DNA of 64,000 bases from the NCBI RefSeq assembly GCF_019399895.1, contig NC_091871.1, forward strand, positions 7,221,001 through 7,285,000, read 5' to 3'. The position numbers and the translations under genes were made by a program. The notes beneath the pieces were generated by a model. It was not told the origin of the DNA and did not search any database. It worked only from the letters and a program-made list of their open reading frames with translations. Source of the DNA: Cardiocondyla obscurior (taxonomy: Eukaryota; Arthropoda; Insecta; Hymenoptera; Formicidae). Shown here piece by piece: positions 1-10,764 of the stretch (position 1 is the first letter of the stretch; every line of letters starts with the position of its first letter).

Positions 1-226
1 TGAGCTGGTGGTACGGCGTGGCGGTGGCCAGGTGAACCGGTCGGTCGTGCTGCTCGACGGCCAGGTGCCGGACGGCAGCGACGTCGGCGCCGCGGTGCTG
101 CTGATGCTGATGATGGTGATGATGATGATGATGATGATGATGATGCGCCGCGACGCCGACGGCGCCGGCGGTCGCTTCCGTGCTGCCGGTGCTGTCCTCG
201 ACGGTGGTGCGCATCGCGCGGATCAT
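1..226 (-). CDS. N-terminal part of a His-rich protein, probably a transcription factor; runs off the left edge
   Basis: Seen: on the minus strand an open frame starts at ATG 226-224 (second in-frame Met at 214-212) and continues for 75 codons to the window edge without a stop. An in-frame TAG lies upstream at 383-385 with no Met between, and no polypyrimidine acceptor precedes the ATG, so 226 is the likely start. Residues 1-27 are small and polar (beginning MIRAMRTTVEDSTGS). Twelve consecutive His codons follow at 110-145 (eleven CAT, one CAC), then QHQQH, then a mixed stretch ending ATATPYHQL. Known: His and Gln/His homopolymers are common in insect developmental transcription factors. Inference: the 5' coding exon of such a regulator, in keeping with the large gene-free, CpG-rich DNA upstream. 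No DNA-binding domain lies inside the window, so the family is not identified. It could also be another low-complexity nuclear protein. Confidence 0.55.
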   Translation of the reverse strand, partial: MIRAMRTTVEDSTGSTEATAGAVGVAAHHHHHHHHHHHHQHQQHRGADVAAVRHLAVEQHDRPVHLATATPYHQL

Positions 227-1760
227 CGGCGCCGCTTTTCGGCGATCCCCGCGTCCCGTTTCAGTCGCGACGACCGTTCGTCGGGCGATCGCCGGTCGCG
301 CGCGGCATCCCGCGCGATTCGCGAATCCGCAACGCGGACCGGATAGCGGAAAACTTGACAATTCGACGACGGGCGAGTAGGTCTATAGAACCGCGGCGGC
401 TCGAATCCGGGTAGGATGACTCCGCGAGCGGTCCGCCTCGGAGACTGGCATCGAGGATTTAAATATCCTGCCGGACACGTTCCGACGCCTGACGCCGAGA
501 CGCCGGTTGTCCCCTCGATACTCTTACGCGGGAATATGAGATCGTACGGAATGAGATCGGTGCGCGCGGCGCACAATTCACGCCGATCGGTTGTTAAAAA
601 TGCACGTCGCGCTCAAAGAGACGCGAGAATCTGCATCGATACATCCCTTTAATAACGAAGCATGCGCGCCGCGTGAAATGGATGGCAGGCGGAAGGGAAA
701 GAAAATTAAGTGGAAACGACGGCGAGAGAGTCAGACTTGCGGAAAGTCAGTCAAACGAAATCCGTTGCGCGACGAGATATCGCCAGGCGGGCGAAATACT
801 CTTCGGATCGCTTGATTATCGATCGGCGGGAAAATGTACAGACGATCGAATTAAAAGAAGGAGATGAACGGGTAGAAAAAACAGACGAAAGAACGGGATG
901 ATGAGCGAGATAGAATAATCGGTAGTACAGAAAAGATAAGGGATCTCCCGCCAGTCGGTGGAGAGTGCGCCAGCTCCGTGATTTCCACACACATGTACAC
1001 ACACAATAAGAGCAGAGCGGCAGCCTCCTCAATAGCAAATGAACGAACGTGAGACAACACACGTGATGTGATGTATCACCGACCTGCGTGCGTCGTCGTA
1101 GGGCAAGACGAGTCCTTCCTGATGATGTCGGAGGTCAGCGGCCCGCCGAAGAGCCCGAATACTTCCGCTCGAGGCACTCGCATGCAGAATCCGGGGGTCG
1201 GCTTATCGTAGTCGCGTCGTCGTGCCGGACGACATCGTCGTACTTCTCGTTGAAACCTCGGATTCACCCGGTCGATTCTTCCTGGTCGCGAGCCGGGTCG
1301 CCGATCGCGATTACCATTCGGCACCGAGTCGTCTCACTCCCGAACGCGACGCTCAACACGCGGAGATTACGAGGCCACCCTCGCAAAAAAACGCGGTCAA
1401 TCCCGCCCGAGTTCCGAACGCGCGTAACGAAACGAAACGACGGCGGACCCCGATCCCTGCGAACGGGACCAAGCGGACGTCGCGAGAGAACGCGAGACGT
1501 AGAAATAGCGAGCGAGCGCTGAAGACGACAGGTGAAAGATCCTGGTACAGCTGAGCCTTGGACTGCTCCGGGAAAGCGGTACACTCGCACGGGTGGCCGG
1601 CCGCCGCGTAACTGAGTCTGGATCGCGCGCGTTCCTCCGCTATATTAAAACCGTACCGTGTGTAGCGGCGGCGACAGGCGGTGGTGGCGTAGGACGGCGC
1701 GGAGAGAAGCGGAGCGGTGAGCGGCACGCCGCGCGGCAGCGGGAGGACGGACGGCGCCAA

Positions 1761-1783
1761 CGGTGACGTCACCGCGGACGTCA
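1761..1783. promoter_or_regulatory. CRE palindrome plus adjacent near-CRE
   Basis: CGGTGACGTCACCG at 1761-1774 is a perfect 14-bp palindrome around the full CRE core TGACGTCA (1764-1771). A second near-core GGACGTCA lies at 1776-1783. The CRE core is the known binding site of CREB/ATF bZIP proteins. The same 14-bp palindrome recurs at 3451-3464. Confidence 0.5.
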
Positions 1784-1883
1784 TCATCCGGGGACGCACA
1801 CACGGCAGCGACCAGCGGATCGATGGACCCGGCCCGAGTATGAGCGCACCGATTGGCCCACGCAGCTGATGATGCTGTTACGA

Positions 1884-1891
1884 TGACGTCA
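1884..1891. promoter_or_regulatory. CRE core TGACGTCA
   Basis: A perfect 8-bp CREB/ATF core, about 110 bp from the 1761-1783 pair. It is one of four perfect cores within 1.7 kb. Confidence 0.45.
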
Positions 1892-2198
1892 GCACGCCAC
1901 CCACCGCCCGCCCGTCGACTCTTCCGCCCTGGTACCCTCCGGCGCCCGTTTCCAACCCCACGCAAACCTCGAGGCGGTGGGGTAGCGGCACGCGGACTCT
2001 CGACATCGCGTCGGCCGAGATAAAAAAGCGGGGCGAAGGTGAGAGAACGAGAGAGAATAAAACGGACGAAAACGGAGCCGGGCGAAAGGGGATGATCTTT
2101 AAATTCGCACCTCATTTAAGATTAATTTCGTTATTTTCCCTGGTCTCTTTTTAATATTGCACGCTCGCCCGCAGCGTTTATGAATGCAACACATCTGG

Positions 2199-2220
2199 CG
2201 ACGTCACGGTTGCGACGTCA
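2199..2220. promoter_or_regulatory. Two near-CRE sites 14 bp apart
   Basis: CGACGTCA occurs at 2199-2206 and again at 2213-2220. Each is one base from the perfect CRE core. The spacing is about one and a third helical turns. They continue the run of CRE-type sites upstream of the His-rich gene. Confidence 0.35.
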
Positions 2221-3410
2221 TTCTTTTTATACGTTGATATCAATTTTTTTTTTTTTTTACGCGATTCATTAAAAGTAGATTTTTTAATAAATGCAGGTAT
2301 TTATGTGATGTCGCAACGCTGAGCGATGTACATAAACGACTTCGTCAGGTGATTACATTATTTAATCGTCACTCGCCCATAAGAACATTTTAATAAAATT
2401 AATAATTGAATATTAAATTCCCAATTGGGAATTAAATGCGTACCTGTGGAAGTTGTAAAGTACACGGGCGTAAATAATTGTTCGATTCGTCAATTCTCTA
2501 ATGTATTGACGCAATCGTACTTTTTGCACGTTGTCGTAAATATACCGCGGCGAGCTTGTATCGGTTATAGATGATTTTGTAACGTCGGCGAGAAGAGGCT
2601 GCGAGAGTCAATACTCGTTGCTCGTGCGTGCAACGATGCGCTGGAATGCATCGAGGGCGCAGACGTGCCGTCGTTATTAACCCATGACCTAGGAACGCGC
2701 AATCCAGCCAACCCTGTAATGCAATCAGCCCATAATGTAATAGCTGATAATTATCACGTAAGGCTGTGACGGCGCCAGGGTATCCGCGATCGTCTAAGAA
2801 TCAGATCTCATCGTCGCAATTATCACGGAACTCGATGGATAACTAATCTTCCTCGCGCGTTGCGCAATAATTTATTCCCGTGACATAACGGATCGCTAGA
2901 TTCTTTATCTTAACGTCGGGGATCGCATAGGCTGCGGTTTCACCTCCTCCTTCAAAAAAGGAGATCCTTAATTTTCTAGAGGCTCTAAAATGTTGGCGTA
3001 GAAACTTAAAAGCTGGCACGAGAGAACAATTGCAGAATTGACGAGCTTACTCAAACCGTTCTTTACTTTCTTATTTTTTAACTATTATATTTCCGCGGAT
3101 TTTCGGAAGCAGTCCACTCGGCACAATTAATTGAAACGTCAACAAGGCACCGAACTTATTCTTTCGGGTCACCGTGACAGAAATTACGTCTCGAGTCGAA
3201 GTCCGATCGTTAATAGCTGTCCCGCTTTCGCGAATTCTCTCCGTCGATACCGGCGCGGCGAATTGAATTAAAAGTTTTTCCGAGACACCCTTGAGGAATG
3301 AGGCTGTCGCAATGGGAACCCTTCTCGCGGTATCTTGGTCGCGCTCATCCCACGGTTCCGGAGCTTCGAGAGTTCCCTCGCGCAGACTCGGCCATTCGGA
3401 ACAAGCGGTT
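2221..3410. other. AT-rich non-coding stretch
   Basis: No supported coding region. Contains a poly-T run (about 2247-2258) and mixed AT-rich DNA. Nothing recognisable lies between the two groups of CRE sites. Confidence 0.5.
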
Positions 3411-3428
3411 CAGCACGTCATCAATTCA

Positions 3429-3464
3429 TGACGTCATACGGGGGATGATACGGTGACGTCACCG
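3429..3464. promoter_or_regulatory. Pair of perfect CRE palindromes
   Basis: TGACGTCA occurs at 3429-3436 and again at 3454-3461, 25 bp apart (start to start). The second sits in the 14-bp palindrome CGGTGACGTCACCG, identical to the copy at 1761-1774. A further half-like site (CACGTCA) lies just upstream near 3414-3421. Such close pairs suggest a bZIP-responsive enhancer; this is inference from motif content only. Confidence 0.45.
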
Positions 3465-5940
3465 TTCGCCCCCGTTGCGGTGCCGTAACGGTTACCTACG
3501 CCACTCTTGTCGGCCGCATCTGCGCCGTAGGTCAGTCACGGCGAGGGGATGCGGCAAGGTATGTCATCAGGTGGACGAGGGAGACGGAGCGAGTTGGGAA
3601 ACGAGGGTGCGCGACAGAGAAAGCCAGATCCCGCTCTTCCGTCGACTTCTACCGCCGCCACCGCGTGGCCTCCATTCATGCGTCACCCGATACCACCCCG
3701 CGCGCCCACCTGGCCCCCTCGCGCACCCCTTGCGCTTCCGCGTGTCTCCCCCCGATCCCGCGGTGCACGCGTGGCAGAGCGGAGGCGTCAGCACGAGGCC
3801 CGGGTTAATCAGCCGTAAGACGGGCACTTCGACACGTGACGAAACGCTGGTAGCTCGTGGTTGACTCTACGAGCCGCCGGCGTGCCGTCACCTGTGAGAA
3901 ACGTTCCGTTGATCCGGAAGATAAAGCTCCGCCGAGGGGTAAGGTCGATTTCGATCCGGTAGCGAGTGAATCGGTGCTCTCGCGCGAAGCACCGCCGAGT
4001 TAAAGTAACGAGCATCTAAGAGATTCGTCTTCCAGTACATCTCTGCACTAGCGTGCTTTTATTCCCGATATGCAATCATAAATTAACGTATAAGCAATTT
4101 TTTATCAGCGACGATTTAATAATATCCCGAGTATTAGAACTTCGAATGCATCTTGCAAAAAAAAAAAAAAAAAAAAAAAACAACTGGTGGAAGTTCGTAG
4201 ACGCAGACGCGCGAAGGTAAATTTATTGCCTACAAAGAGATAGACCCGCGATTGTGAAAACTCAATCGACAAAGCGCGGCGAGAACAACCGCGCAATAAT
4301 AAGAATTGACTGACATTCACGATAATACAACGGGCGCGATTATCGCGACGGTCGTGTCGTATACGCGAGATGCACATAAATGTCAGTAATAAGATAAAGG
4401 CGGATAAAGTCATTTGCCTCTTGGAATCGCGTTGATTTCGACAAGACAGCGGCTGCGAGCGAGCTCGTACCCCCGGGCTAGCGGTGCGTAAAGAATATAT
4501 GTTTGCAATCGACTCGGGCGAGTCTTATCGCGTGCACGTAGACAAGGCAGATTGATACGTCCGTCATCGACGAAGACCTAACGATCGAATATTTTATAAC
4601 TATTCCGAGAGAGAAAATCTCCTTTACCTTTTTATTCAGTCACAATTTCATAATATTTCCAATCGCAAATATAATTAAACCGATATAATTAACTCCAATA
4701 TCGATAATGCAAAGCGTATCTTTACCGCAAGCAAAAGAATAAGAAAATAAAGCGCTCCGCGCTAAATATATTTTAAATTTCGTGAGGGCGAAAGTACTCA
4801 TCCGTATTAACGAAGAGGCAAAAATTAACGCAAACAATATGATAATTAAAAATGTATTTCACTTTCGACAAATATTATCGAATATTGGCAGGCGCGGAGG
4901 AATAGACGGCGCGGAAAATATTATCGGATCTGAAGATCGGTATCGCGAATAATTTTAATTTTCTGCGCTCGGTATTGTATTTTCGTTCGTGAATTATTAT
5001 TTGCCTTTACGAAGCCGCAAATCTGCACGATATATTATGCAGCAAAAATTCGCTGTGTGTTAGTACTCAAAAATATAATTCATATTTATTGCAAAATTTA
5101 CACGTGTTATGGTCGAAATTTACATTTATCAAAAATGCAATTTTGCAGCTTCGTCGCGTATCGATTTCTGTCTTCCGAAGTAACTGTGTCACGAAATAGC
5201 CATCTAATTATTCGGCCAATAAAACGATACACCGAATAGATTGAGAAAAGCACGAGAGTTAGACGGGAAAAGAGAAGGTCGCGCGTAATCGATATAACGA
5301 ACAGAACCTTCCGGCAACACTCACAGTGACAATCGCGAGACACGTGTCTGATTTAAATGGACGAGTATCCACTTACTCGAAAAGCAGTTCGCCTCGACAT
5401 AGTATTACGAAGGCAGATGAAAACGAGGAAATTATTTTTTTTTTTTTCTCTCTCTTTTGCATTCCTAAAATAAAGAAGATACTACGACGACACAGAAATA
5501 GTCTTATAAAACATAATTATAATTAAAAAAAAAAAATCAATTAATGCCGGTTTACTCCGGAACTGATTCACAAGATCCTGCTGCTGCTAAGCAGCTTCGC
5601 ATCTATACATATCTCGACATTAAAACAAGCGCCGTTTCTTTTACATTGACCTCTAAGTACCTGTGGTTGAAAGAATATATGGGGCACTTAACGTTTATAT
5701 TTGTACTACTAATGTCACTCGAAATTGAATTCCGTGCTCTGTATAAGGTTAAATACATGCGTAACATTTTCGAATAGTACTTCGAAGTGAAAGGAACGTT
5801 TAAATGTAGGGGAAAAAAAATATGTCTATTAGAAAGACGGATTTTCGTGACGAAAGGTCAGTTTGCATTTACGTGGATGAACGGTGGCCGCTAAGGCGAT
5901 CGAAACGACGGCGGAGAACGCCGGCGAAATCTTGGCGATC
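3465..5940. other. Non-coding stretch: GC-rich start, then AT-rich
   Basis: From 3465 to about 3900 the DNA is GC-rich with chance frames on both strands; beyond that it is AT-rich with a long A-run (about 4158-4180). No coding exon, RNA gene or clear repeat family was found here. Confidence 0.45.
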
Positions 5941-5954
5941 GGCCGGGGATGACA

Positions 5955-5968
5955 GCTTTTATAAAAGC
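5955..5968. promoter_or_regulatory. Palindromic TATA-like site
   Basis: GCTTTTATAAAAGC is a perfect 14-bp palindrome, so it presents a TATAAAAG-type box on both strands. It lies 250 bp upstream of a second TATA-like element. No gene start was found beside it. Confidence 0.25.
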
Positions 5969-6211
5969 CGCCCCGGGATCGATCGGTCACGTGGCGATCG
6001 CATGAATGTTCCGACGGATAATTTGTTTTTATTAATCAACTCGGGGCCGGCGTGAACTGTTTAATGATTTTTTAATAAACTTCCGGGCACTTTGTACCAC
6101 GTCCTGAAGATCGTTGTACCGTGTATGCACGGGAGCCAACGCGGCGCATAATCTTTTATTACACTGTGTGATGACCTTTCCTCCGTGAGCTAGTAATGCG
6201 CTCTATCAGTG

Positions 6212-6240
6212 TATATAAAAGGACGACGATGCCAGTGAAC
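6212..6240 (+). promoter_or_regulatory. Candidate TATA promoter without an evident gene
   Basis: TATATAAAAGG at 6212-6222 is followed about 20 bp later by CCAGTG, close to the arthropod TCAGT initiator. Together they form a plausible core promoter firing rightwards. No convincing ORF follows, so any product would be non-coding RNA or a distant spliced gene. The spacing is slightly short, so this may be a chance match. Confidence 0.3.
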
Positions 6241-9200
6241 CTCCTCTGCCCGCGTACTACCCTCGTGCTCGCTCTTTCCCTCCGCCGCGCACTGAGGAAT
6301 TATTTTTTTTTACAACATTTATAGAACGTGACTCGGGCAGGTCGAGGCGTGAAATTAATAAATATCAATCAGTCGAAATGTTCACGAAAGTTTCTAGTCG
6401 GTCTTCTAAACATCTTATCAGCACCGAGCGAGAGCGTTTAATGAGCTTTTTTTTTTTTTAGTCATTAAATCTTCCGTCCTAAAAAAACACCGAACGGAAT
6501 TTAATAAGTATGTGTTAATACGATTTATATTCAAATCTTTTTTTTTTTCTTTCTTTATTTATTTTTAATACCATAGATAGCGATTTTAACTCGAAAGCCG
6601 CTATCAGTCTTCGACACGTAACGCTCGCGTGGCTGTTTATCGCGACCGATTATCCGATGGGCGCCGCTGTCAAAAATATTCCATCTATGCGATTCGCCGA
6701 AGGCAATTTCGAAGGTCTTACGGGTAACTTTTAGAAAGTGATGCGTGAGATAAACGACACGCCGAGCAAGAACGATGGGCAGGCTAATCCGAGAACAGAA
6801 ATTACAAGAGCGCCGTTTGTTCGTCTTAAAAAATTAATTGGTCAAATATGCGAAGAGCCATCTTTACTTTTATTTGACCCGAAATCGTTGCAGTTCGACG
6901 GTCATTCCGTATCGTATATATAACTGACATTTATGCAAAAATCAAAATGACGCCGATATAAGTGCAGTATAAATTAATTAGAGCCTATTAACATGCACAG
7001 ATGACATTTAATAACTATATATTTTACGAACCGCCAAATGATCGGTCGCGCGAAATTCCATATTATTTAGTCACGACATATTGGTTATTGCTCGCCGATT
7101 AAAACGTCGTTTATTATTTTTAAAAAGCGTCGTATTTAGATCGCCTTGCCTAACTTTTTATTACTTTATAATACTTTTTACACCGAGCACATCTCATTTA
7201 TAATCATCTGCGAGTGTAACGGTTTCTCTAGCGGTCTTTCTTTGATAAATGGTGCTTAATTAATTAAATTACCGCTACTGAAAGTAGACAAACGCGTGAA
7301 CTAAACGAGAATAAAGTTTTAAATTAGTGTTAAAAAAGTTTTTCGAATAAAAATTTCCGGCGGTCAAAAGTTGCATTCAAAAATCTGTCGCACGGCACCT
7401 ATACGCGGGAAAGAAGGAAGAAACGATTGAACATTGGTAGAACTTAGTCAGGCGGAAGGACGAGAATAAAAAGAAGGAACCGGTTGCCGGTTCACGCGCA
7501 GTCAGGAAGAACCAAGTAAGGGTGAGAGGCCCATATTACGTAACCGGCATATCGCATGGCACGGGTAGCACGACGGAAGGCGGTTATCGCTTGGACAGGA
7601 ATACGTACATATTTAATCAGGAAATATTAATGAAAAGTATGCGTATAATTGCTTTCAGTATTTATTATATCTATAGTACAAATAATAAGATAATTATTAA
7701 ATAATCTTACTATTATTAAAACCATTAATTATTATGTATTTCTGTACGAAATTATGCAACGCGATTTTTTTTTTTTGAGAGAGAGAGAAAGAAAAGCTCA
7801 GCTTGATTACAATACAAATTTTAATCGATCATGCTCAACGAAAATGCACTTGGAACGAGTCTGATTAAATTCTAAAATTTGTGAGACTCGAAGACCGCGA
7901 TATCTTAATAGAATATGCTGTATCGTTCGCATTCTGTAAAGTAGCCTCGATAGACTTTTAATTGCTTTTTAATTATCCGCGCAGGAAAAAAAAAACGTTT
8001 GCTGTTACTCGACGTTTAATTATTTGGAGCGCAGTATTTCACGGCAGCGCGCCAGCAGTTAAATCAAGAAAAACCTAAGGACGCGAAGGGTTATTACGAA
8101 TCCCTCCTCCCACCGATTATCCTAATAACACACGTCCAAATATAATCACATCCCTATTGCGTAACATAATAATTTTAATTATAAATCTAGAGGCTCTTTA
8201 TTACCGCGCTAATTATAGTAGTAGCATTTATGCGTTCTTGTGATCTTAAGTGCGGTTATATTTTTTACAATTTTGTCGGAGACGGCACGTACGTTCCAGC
8301 CGCCAGTACTCGCATTGTATAACGTCATCGACTGCCACGTAATTCCGATCCGTCGATATTCACACACGAATGTTAAATAATAAGCGAGCAAAATCACTTA
8401 GCGAGGGGGAGACGGAGGGAAAAAAGCAACGAGACCGGAAACGCTTTCTCTATCCGTCGATCCATTTAATTCGTACCGATAAGGGTTATCAAGATGAAAA
8501 TTCACTAATTCACAATATCCCCGGGATTTTATATAACAAGGCACCCGAGGCGTCGCAATTAATAAATTGCACGTTATATTATATTCAATATAAAGCATAA
8601 TAAAAATCTCCGATCTAGGGTGATCTATTTATTCGAGCCGAGGAAGGTCACTTATTCTATATATTTCGCCAGATTTTTATTGAAGGTCTATATTCGTCCC
8701 GCGTGTTATCGTGTATGACCTGCGCCCGAGACCCCTCAATTACGCGCGTTCTGAAATTAGAGCCACGCGTCGTACGCGTACACTTGGCGAGAATGAGGCA
8801 TGAGCGTTCCTCCGGCAAAGTAATTCCGCGATGCAGCGTAAGAGCGTAATTTCCCTTTCAGCGTGAATGAGATTAAAGCGTGGCGCGCTGAATGCGTGGG
8901 CCGCATCTCTATAATGGAGCCCTCAGCGCGTGTCGGTGAATCGATCTCTAAGGGGGTAACTTCTCTCTTCTTCTTTTTTTTTTTTTTTTATTCTTCTCTC
9001 TGCGTCGCGTTAATAAAAAGCAACTGCATATTATCGTCGATTACCGTGATACCTCTCTATTTTATTACGGACATTTGAGAACGTACCCGATCGGACTAAA
9101 GGACGGTGTGTTTGCGTGAGCAGTAAAGAGTATCGGACTTTGCGGGATCTATATTAATCGGCAGCGGCGGCATCTATTCTGAATATCGAGCGCGAGTCTT

Positions 9201-10070
9201 TGATAAGAAAAATCATTCTCGAGCGGGGCGCAATCTAACAATAAAATGCGTAAAAGTTTCACTCGTTTCAATCCCAGAATTATAATTTTAATTAAGAATG
9301 TCGCTTGAAAAGCGATGCAGGCCGAGGACCTTGGAATTTGATATTTTCCCCTAGAAGTTCATTCATGAAAAGAAGGACGTGCGCTCGTTTCGCGGCAGCT
9401 TTCGTTCCCCGCGCGAACACGGGCACACCGGAGGGTCTAAATATATGCGTGTGCGTGCACGTTTGATATTTCAAGTACACTTTATCGCGGGGGCCAAAAT
9501 ATCTATTGTACTGATTAAACCATGGGTTCAGTTGGCACCCACCCACATTTAAAATCATTATTACAATGGAAATTACAATCACGCGTTAAATTAATCACAG
9601 CCCGTTTGACTCGAATTTCAACTTTACGCTTCTACTGCGTATGTAATCAGGAATAATGCACAAGTAGAGACCTGAATTTAATATTAAATTAATTCCCCAC
9701 GCACGAGTGTCGTGCATCAATAAATTGTAAAACGCGTGCGTGACGATAAGTGATCAGAAAAAAAAAAAGAAAAAAAAAAATCTAAATAAATAATCAATCA
9801 AGACCCTTCGCTCGTCGTTCAATTAACGGCGCGTCGTCTCCGATCAGTCGACAAACTGTGCGAAACTGACGAAGCCGATTAATAGCAGACACGTTTTTAT
9901 TTTTATCGGCGATCTTAAAGGAGCGTTATCACGTGCTGCTATAGACAGCTAAGGACTTAACAGCTGACTGAGAAATCGCAAGGAGTATCAAGCGTGAAAA
10001 GCTCCAGCGATCGAGATATCACGATAACGGCAGGAAAACGAGTTCTCGCACCGATTGTGAGAGAAAAATA
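6241..10070. other. Gene-free AT-rich stretch
   Basis: Mostly AT-rich DNA with several T-runs (for example near 6302, 6449, 6540 and 8967-8989). All open frames are short, without family resemblance or splice structure. Nothing else was recognised. Confidence 0.45.
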
Positions 10071-10135
10071 AGTACTTCCAGGCTGCAACTGTAATTTTAT
10101 ATTTCTAATTTCAAATGTAGTCGGAGCCAACTTTT
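10071..10135. repeat. Degenerate half-copy of the 22-kb palindromic element
   Basis: The segment containing CTGTAATTTTATATTTC matches the left arm of the palindrome at 21961-22074, including flanking AGTACTT-like and CAAATGTAG-like blocks. No right arm is obvious. It reads as an older, broken member of the same small inverted-repeat family. Confidence 0.35.
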
Positions 10136-10724
10136 TTCACGACATTATAGTCGAGACCGAAAGTATCTGTATTTTTCTCGCAGTGGGTGTCGGCGGGGAT
10201 GCTATCGGTGCGTCGCGCATTCATCGATTAATAAAACGCGTAGGCGTTGCCGCGTGTAGGCGACGCTCGAACGCGTGCGTGTGTGTGCGAGCGCGCGGCA
10301 TCATCAAGAGGCGGTAGCGCGGAATCGTTTCGCGGAATGGAAACCGGATAACTGCCGCTTTGAATGCGGCGAACACTGGCGATTACCCGCGGAAAGTATC
10401 CGCCGTAAAACGATCGGCGCATAAAATCGCAGACGTCGTTAACCCCGGTTAACCATCGGCGCGACCCCGCCGACTTTTCATTCATGCCCGGCGGCGACGG
10501 CGGTGCGAATTAATTCGGCAGAACGCGTCGAATCGATCGACCGCGGCCGGATTGAATTGGCGAGCATGACGAAATGGCAGCGAATGCCCGCGAATCCGTT
10601 GCCGATTAACGCCGAAATCAATCTGATTAGGCGAGATATTCGCCGTATAGGTGACTATTCCCAAAGTAACTGCATCTTGTAAAGATTTGTCCCAAAAATC
10701 TTATATACAAATTTATTTAATTTG

Positions 10725-10764
10725 TTTTATTTTATTTTATTTTATTTTATTTTATTTTATTTTA
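10725..10764. repeat. (TTTTA)8 microsatellite
   Basis: Eight uninterrupted TTTTA units, directly followed by a longer T-run. It lies inside gene-free AT-rich DNA. Confidence 0.9.

Larger units (their letters stand above)
227..2130. promoter_or_regulatory. GC/CpG-rich upstream region of the His-rich gene
   Basis: This stretch is much richer in G+C and CpG than the DNA to its right. It contains many short overlapping frames on both strands, which is what GC-rich DNA gives by chance, and none looks like a protein. Its position directly 5' of the minus-strand start at 226 fits a promoter and 5' UTR. A TATTAAAA-like element lies near 1641-1650. The region ends in a group of CRE palindromes. No transcription start can be fixed by eye. 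Confidence 0.4.

Noticed and set aside
8..346. Plus-strand frame with a poly-Met run
   Set aside because: It is the antisense of the histidine codons of the minus-strand gene; the Met run is an artefact.
391..412. tRNA-like T-arm GGCTCGAATCC
   Set aside because: No A-box, anticodon stem or acceptor stem could be formed around it.
1645..2115. 156-codon minus-strand frame upstream of the His-rich gene
   Set aside because: Ala/Arg/Pro-rich frame in CpG-rich DNA that also holds CRE sites; no evidence of protein coding.
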